From positions 149,498 through 213,497 of the forward strand of contig CABYPW010000001.1 in NCBI GenBank assembly GCA_902520885.1: DNA of 64,000 nt. The letters are read 5' to 3'. How positions within the stretch are numbered: position 1 is the stretch's first letter; the number at the start of each line of letters is the position of its first letter. The DNA comes from an uncultured SAR116 cluster alpha proteobacterium (GTDB lineage: Bacteria > Pseudomonadota > Alphaproteobacteria > Puniceispirillales > Puniceispirillaceae). This document shows, piece after piece, positions 60,536-64,000 of this stretch. Made by a program: the position numbers and the translations under genes. Under the pieces are notes generated by a model. It saw nothing but the letters and a program-made list of their open reading frames with translations. It had not been told where the DNA came from and made no database searches.

Positions 60536-62260
60536 TTAAGCTTTCTTTTCACCCATACTACGCATGATCCACCACTGTTGCACAATTGACAGTAGGTTAT
60601 TCCAAGTCCAATAAATCACTAAACCAGCTGGAAACGTTGCTAACAGAAAAGTAAAAAATATCGGCATATATTGGAATATCTTTGCCTGAATAGGGTCTGG
60701 AGGGGGTGGGTTCAATCGCATTTGTAGATGCATTGTAATTCCCATCAAAACAGGCCAAAGCCCAATTGACAAAAAAGCCGGAAGAAAATCAACAGAGTAA
60801 GGTAATAATCCAAATAAATTAAATATTGATGTCGGATCAATAGCCGATAAATCAAAAATCCAACCATAGAATGGTGCATGTCTCATTTCTATGGAAACGT
60901 AAAGTACTTTATAAAGTGCAAAAAAAACAGGTATCTGTAATAAAATTGGAAGGCAACCCGCAGCAGGATTCACTTTTTCTTTTTTATATAATGCCATCAT
61001 CTCTTGATTCATTTTAGCTCTGTCATCGCCTGCATTCTCACGAAGCACTTGAATTTTTGGAGCTAATTCCCGCATCTTCCCCATAGACCGGTACGATTTG
61101 TTCGCAAGTGGAAACAGCACTAACCTGACAATAATTGTAAATGCAATAATAGCTAAACCAAAATTTCCTAGTAAACTATTCAAATAGGTTATGGCATAGA
61201 AAAATGGTTTCGTCAGAAAATAGAACCACCCAAAATCAATAGCTAAATCAAAATGAGTAACACCAAGTTCCTCTTCATATTTATCAAGCAAGTCAACGTT
61301 TTTTGCTCCTGCAAATAAATATCCAGACCATTGTACCTCACCTCCTGGTGGAACAGTTACAGCACTCCCCAAAAAATCTGCTTGATATCTATCCTCACCT
61401 CCAGATAACGCACGCATACTAAAATTAACTTTTTCAGATTGCTCAGGCATTATGGCTGCAAGCCAATATTTGTCTGTAATGCCTGCCCAACCACCTGGTT
61501 CTTCAGAGTTATGATTGAATCCTTCTTTATTATCATCTTGTAAATCAGAATAAGTCCACTCTTTAAGAGTTGTATCAAATACACCTAATAGACCTTCATG
61601 TAAGATCCACATTCCTTGCGTTGAAGGAGTGCCGGTACGCCTTACTAATCCGTAGGGATTTAACAAGATAGATTTATTTAGACTTGATCTAATTGTATCT
61701 TTAATTTTAATAAGGTAATCATCATTTATAGAGATGGTGCGTAAAAAAATAAGACCGTTCCTATTATCCCAGCTCAACTGAACGGGTGTTTGTGGTGTTA
61801 GATCAGAACTCAACACCTTCCATATTGTTTTCCCAGAAGGCATAGGTTGACCATCGGCTTGACTGACCCACCCAAATTCCGAAAAATATGGATTAGCTGA
61901 TGATACTGGCTCGAAAAGCTTTACGTTTTCTGAGTCCTCAGAAAGTGAAATACGATAATTCTTAAGTATCAAATCATCAATTCTGGCCCCTCTGCTTGTA
62001 ATAGAACCTTCTAACAACGGTGCAGAAATTGTTATCCTAGGGACATCTTCAAGAGGCCGCTCAGGCTTTTCTATCTGGCGTTGTGCTCCATTATTTTCTT
62101 GGGCTAAACGCGGAGTTCCATCAGAGTCTATATCTTTCGAGAGAGTTTGAGATTGCTGCTCTGCTTGCATTTGAGGCTCAACAAAAAAACTTTGCCATAA
62201 GACAAGTATCGCCATTGAGACGGCCATAGCTAATATTAAATTTCGATTTTCTGGGCTCAT
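60536..62260 (-). CDS. yidC: membrane protein insertase YidC
   Basis: A 574-residue insertase. N-terminal helix (about 8-26), a large periplasmic beta-domain (about 40-340), and five C-terminal helices containing the LFPLANKSYRSMGKMREL cytoplasmic loop and AAGCLPILLQIPVFFALYK. It inserts and folds inner-membrane proteins with or without Sec. Stop is 16 bp before the engB GTG, and yidD lies 37 bp upstream: the conserved rpmH-rnpA-yidD-yidC-engB order. Confidence 0.97.
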   Translation of the reverse strand: MSPENRNLILAMAVSMAILVLWQSFFVEPQMQAEQQSQTLSKDIDSDGTPRLAQENNGAQRQIEKPERPLEDVPRITISAPLLEGSITSRGARIDDLILKNYRISLSEDSENVKLFEPVSSANPYFSEFGWVSQADGQPMPSGKTIWKVLSSDLTPQTPVQLSWDNRNGLIFLRTISINDDYLIKIKDTIRSSLNKSILLNPYGLVRRTGTPSTQGMWILHEGLLGVFDTTLKEWTYSDLQDDNKEGFNHNSEEPGGWAGITDKYWLAAIMPEQSEKVNFSMRALSGGEDRYQADFLGSAVTVPPGGEVQWSGYLFAGAKNVDLLDKYEEELGVTHFDLAIDFGWFYFLTKPFFYAITYLNSLLGNFGLAIIAFTIIVRLVLFPLANKSYRSMGKMRELAPKIQVLRENAGDDRAKMNQEMMALYKKEKVNPAAGCLPILLQIPVFFALYKVLYVSIEMRHAPFYGWIFDLSAIDPTSIFNLFGLLPYSVDFLPAFLSIGLWPVLMGITMHLQMRLNPPPPDPIQAKIFQYMPIFFTFLLATFPAGLVIYWTWNNLLSIVQQWWIMRSMGEKKA

Positions 62261-62297
62261 TATTTATTCCTGTCAAAACCAATCAAACGGACTTAAA

Positions 62298-62594
62298 CTA
62301 TTTTTCGTTTTTCAAGGCTTTCTTATTCATACTTTTTTTTAATTTTTTTTCACGAGTTAAGTTTTCAGGGACGGGTCGATATCCAATTCCGCCCCATGGA
62401 TGACATGATGCTATACGTTTAACGGCTAATAAGGTTCCTTGCAATGGTCCATATGACTTAATTGCATCTATTGCATAAGCTGAGCACGTTGGCTGGTAAC
62501 GGCATGCCGCAGGTAAAAAAGGAGAAATAAACCATTTGTAAAAAAAAATTGGAGCTAATAGAAAATACGAAATTAATGCTAATACTATTTTCAT
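62298..62594 (-). CDS. yidD: membrane protein insertion efficiency factor YidD
   Basis: A 98-residue membrane-associated protein with the family core YKWFISPFLPAACRYQPTCS, then ASCHPWGGIGYRPVP, and a lysine-rich tail. Conserved cysteines are present. Lies between rnpA and yidC and assists YidC-dependent insertion. Confidence 0.95.
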   Translation of the reverse strand: MKIVLALISYFLLAPIFFYKWFISPFLPAACRYQPTCSAYAIDAIKSYGPLQGTLLAVKRIASCHPWGGIGYRPVPENLTREKKLKKSMNKKALKNEK

Positions 62595-62643
62595 TTACTA
62601 TGTCTCCGTGACATGCAATCAATTGCATAATTAATAAGAGCCG

Positions 62644-63000
62644 TCATTTTTGTTCAAAAATACTCTTGTTAAAATGTTTTATAGCTCTCATAATTTCACT
62701 CTCAATTAAATAAAACTTTTTATTTAAAATAGACTGTCTTGCTATAAATACATAATCAAAAGAGCTGGCAAGCTCATTGCTTTGCCTATACACAAGGGCA
62801 CGCATTAGTCGTTTTGCATAGTTTCGTTTAACAGCGTTTCCAATCTTTTTTGAGGCTGTAAATCCCACCCGAGTGCTAAATTTTCCTTGAATATCATTCG
62901 GTATTAACTGAATTACCACACTTGAAGTAATATATTTTAGATTTCCTTGCTGAGCTCGGAGAAAATCCCCGCGCTTTGTTATCCTTTTATAGTGCTGCAA
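62644..63000 (-). CDS. rnpA: ribonuclease P protein component
   Basis: A 118-residue basic protein that supports the RNase P RNA in tRNA 5' maturation. The signature is RVGFTASKKIGNAVKRNYAKRLMR (RNR-type motif). The start is TTG with GGTG seven bases upstream; no suitable ATG lies nearby. Follows rpmH by 15 bp. Confidence 0.93.
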   Translation of the reverse strand: MQHYKRITKRGDFLRAQQGNLKYITSSVVIQLIPNDIQGKFSTRVGFTASKKIGNAVKRNYAKRLMRALVYRQSNELASSFDYVFIARQSILNKKFYLIESEIMRAIKHFNKSIFEQK

Positions 63001-63015
63001 GCAGAAACACCAAAC

Positions 63016-63150
63016 TTACGCTGAAAGACGCGTTCTACCCTTAGCACGTCTTGCGCGGATAATTCTGCGTCCCCCAACAGTTGCCATACGAGACCGGAAT
63101 CCATGTCGACGCTTTCGAACAAGTACACTGGGTTGATACGTGCGTTTCAT
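63016..63150 (-). CDS. rpmH: 50S ribosomal protein L34
   Basis: A 44-residue, very basic ribosomal protein. Read on the minus strand it starts [20 protein letters not shown], contains ATVGGRRII and ends GRTRLSA. The family normally has about 44-46 residues. GGGGAG precedes the ATG, and a clear promoter lies at 63192-63220. First gene of the rnpA-yidD-yidC-engB run. Confidence 0.97.
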   Translation of the reverse strand: MKRTYQPSVLVRKRRHGFRSRMATVGGRRIIRARRAKGRTRLSA

Positions 63151-63191
63151 AATCCAATCTCCCCTTTTCTAGCTTCTGCTTTAAGAACGCG

Positions 63192-63220
63192 TTTTTAGGA
63201 ATTTTTCATAATAATGTCAA
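63192..63220 (-). promoter_or_regulatory. sigma-70 type promoter of the rpmH operon
   Basis: On the minus strand, a perfect -35 TTGACA (63215-63220), 17-bp spacer and -10 TAAAAA (63192-63197). The predicted start of transcription lies about 35 bases upstream of the rpmH ATG. Confidence 0.65.
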
Positions 63221-63345
63221 TTAATTTTTAGATTGATAAAGCCTTTAAATCAAATCGTTAATTTATCTATATCAATATCAGAAAAAATTAAAAACTAATC
63301 ATTTCCACCAACAAGAGGCGCGTAAGCATATTTTCTGTTTTGAGC

Positions 63346-63825
63346 TTATTTGTTTAAACCAACAATGGGCTGTGAAGGTTGTGGCTCTAAATCCCATGGA
63401 AAATATATCCAGGTATCTTGTGAAACTTCAGTTACATATGTATCTACAATAGGTCTTCCTAAAGGTTTTGCATAAACGGTGGCAAAATGAGCTTTTGGCA
63501 TTATTTGGCGAAGTACTTTTCCAGTTTCGCCAGTATCCACCAGATCGTCTACGATAAGCCAACCTGTTCCATCACTCACGCTCTGTGGAGCTTTTAAAAC
63601 TTCCACTTCACTTTGAGATTTGCCGTGATAGGACGCCAAGCAAGCTGTGTCAATCAATCTCACCTCTAATTCGCGAGCAATGATAGCTGCAGGAACTAAC
63701 CCTCCTCTCGTAACCGCAACAATACCTTCGAATGGCCCTATTTCTAGCACTCGCCATGCAAGTGCCTTCGATGTTCTGTGTAATTCTTCCCACGAAACAG
63801 GAAAAGATTTTTTTGCTAGATTCAT
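63346..63825 (-). CDS. gpt: xanthine(-guanine) phosphoribosyltransferase
   Basis: A 159-residue purine salvage enzyme. Seen: VAVTRGGLVPAAIIARELE and the PRPP-binding IVDDLVDTGETG, plus the C-terminal YFPWDLEPQ segment typical of Gpt. It joins xanthine or guanine to PRPP. Transcribed leftward alone; the 175 bp beyond its start to the window end show no clear feature. Confidence 0.93.
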   Translation of the reverse strand: MNLAKKSFPVSWEELHRTSKALAWRVLEIGPFEGIVAVTRGGLVPAAIIARELEVRLIDTACLASYHGKSQSEVEVLKAPQSVSDGTGWLIVDDLVDTGETGKVLRQIMPKAHFATVYAKPLGRPIVDTYVTEVSQDTWIYFPWDLEPQPSQPIVGLNK

Positions 63826-64000
63826 TATTTACACTTGTTAAGAAAATAAATTTACTAATTTTTAAAAGACTACCTATTTAACAAATAATTTGGAAGTGAT
63901 AATTGCAATTGTTAAAAATCAAATCTTTAAAGCCTTTTGAAAATACAAGATGTTCAGGAAAATATAAAAAACTTTTTTAAACTAAAAATCTTGTTTTTAG

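Noticed and set aside
1..64000. CRISPR arrays, insertion sequences, prophage, tRNA or rRNA genes
   Set aside because: No regular direct repeats with spacers, no transposase or integrase, and no tRNA- or rRNA-like sequence was recognised on either strand.
63001..64000. Replication origin beside rpmH
   Set aside because: No dnaA gene or DnaA-box cluster is visible; in alphaproteobacteria the origin is usually elsewhere.

Overview
The window is a 64 kb piece of a strongly AT-rich bacterial chromosome with short, even more AT-rich intergenic gaps. Gene content and order point to an alphaproteobacterium, probably a free-living marine one. The evidence is the run cytochrome c / kdsB / pheA / SRP RNA / dnaX / ybaB / recR, followed by def-fmt-truA, dapE-dapD, argB, engB-yidC-yidD-rnpA-rpmH. 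The exact lineage cannot be fixed from sequence reading alone. No transposase, integrase, phage gene, tRNA, rRNA operon or CRISPR array was seen.

Layout. (1) 1-3.8 kb: a cell-envelope pair, an ArnT-like lipid-linked glycosyltransferase and a family 2 glycosyltransferase cut by the left edge, then a divergent M17 aminopeptidase. (2) 3.9-45.6 kb: a long catabolic and transport island with almost no housekeeping genes. It holds several operons: Gfo/Idh + zinc ADH + beta-hydroxyacid dehydrogenase; a dipeptide/opine-type ABC importer; an acyl-CoA style operon (TauE-like, VOC epimerase, MenB/BadI-like crotonase, alpha/beta hydrolase, CaiB CoA-transferase, MR/MLE enolase); a four-gene operon ending at a clear terminator (cyclase, ThDP enzyme, tandem OsmC protein, alpha/beta hydrolase); an ACMSD-like amidohydrolase divergent from a GctAB-type CoA-transferase pair; a PDC-lactonase-like hydrolase, SDR, IlvD/Edd dehydratase and DMT exporter; MatB; a NMT1-type ABC importer with two permeases; an FAH-family hydrolase; further beta-HADs, a second TauE, a second Gfo/Idh, a flavin reductase and a carboxymuconolactone-decarboxylase-like protein. 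(3) 45.6-64 kb: conserved housekeeping genes for translation, replication and recombination, lysine and arginine synthesis, membrane insertion and purine salvage.

How the island may work together (inference). It is unusually dense in enzymes that open rings or cut C-C bonds next to a carbonyl: a MenB/BadI-like crotonase, two alpha/beta hydrolases with DHPON-hydrolase/FrsA-type architecture, an FAH-type hydrolase, a ThDP enzyme, a GctAB/IpdAB-type pair, an ACMSD-like decarboxylase and a lactonase-like amidohydrolase. CoA activation (CaiB, GctAB, MatB), dehydrogenation (SDR, ADH, four beta-HADs, two Gfo/Idh) and two importers complete the picture. The substrate is unknown; a cyclic or aromatic carboxylate is one reading and an organosulfonate another.

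The two most notable signals follow. First, an 8-bp palindrome TATCGATA occurs six times in intergenic DNA, always upstream of a catabolic or transport operon between 13.4 and 38.7 kb and never in the intergenic DNA of the housekeeping part; this suggests one regulator for the island, although no transcription factor gene is in the window. Second, the 19.4-24.7 kb operon encodes a tandem OsmC-fold protein in which only the C-terminal copy keeps the redox cysteines.
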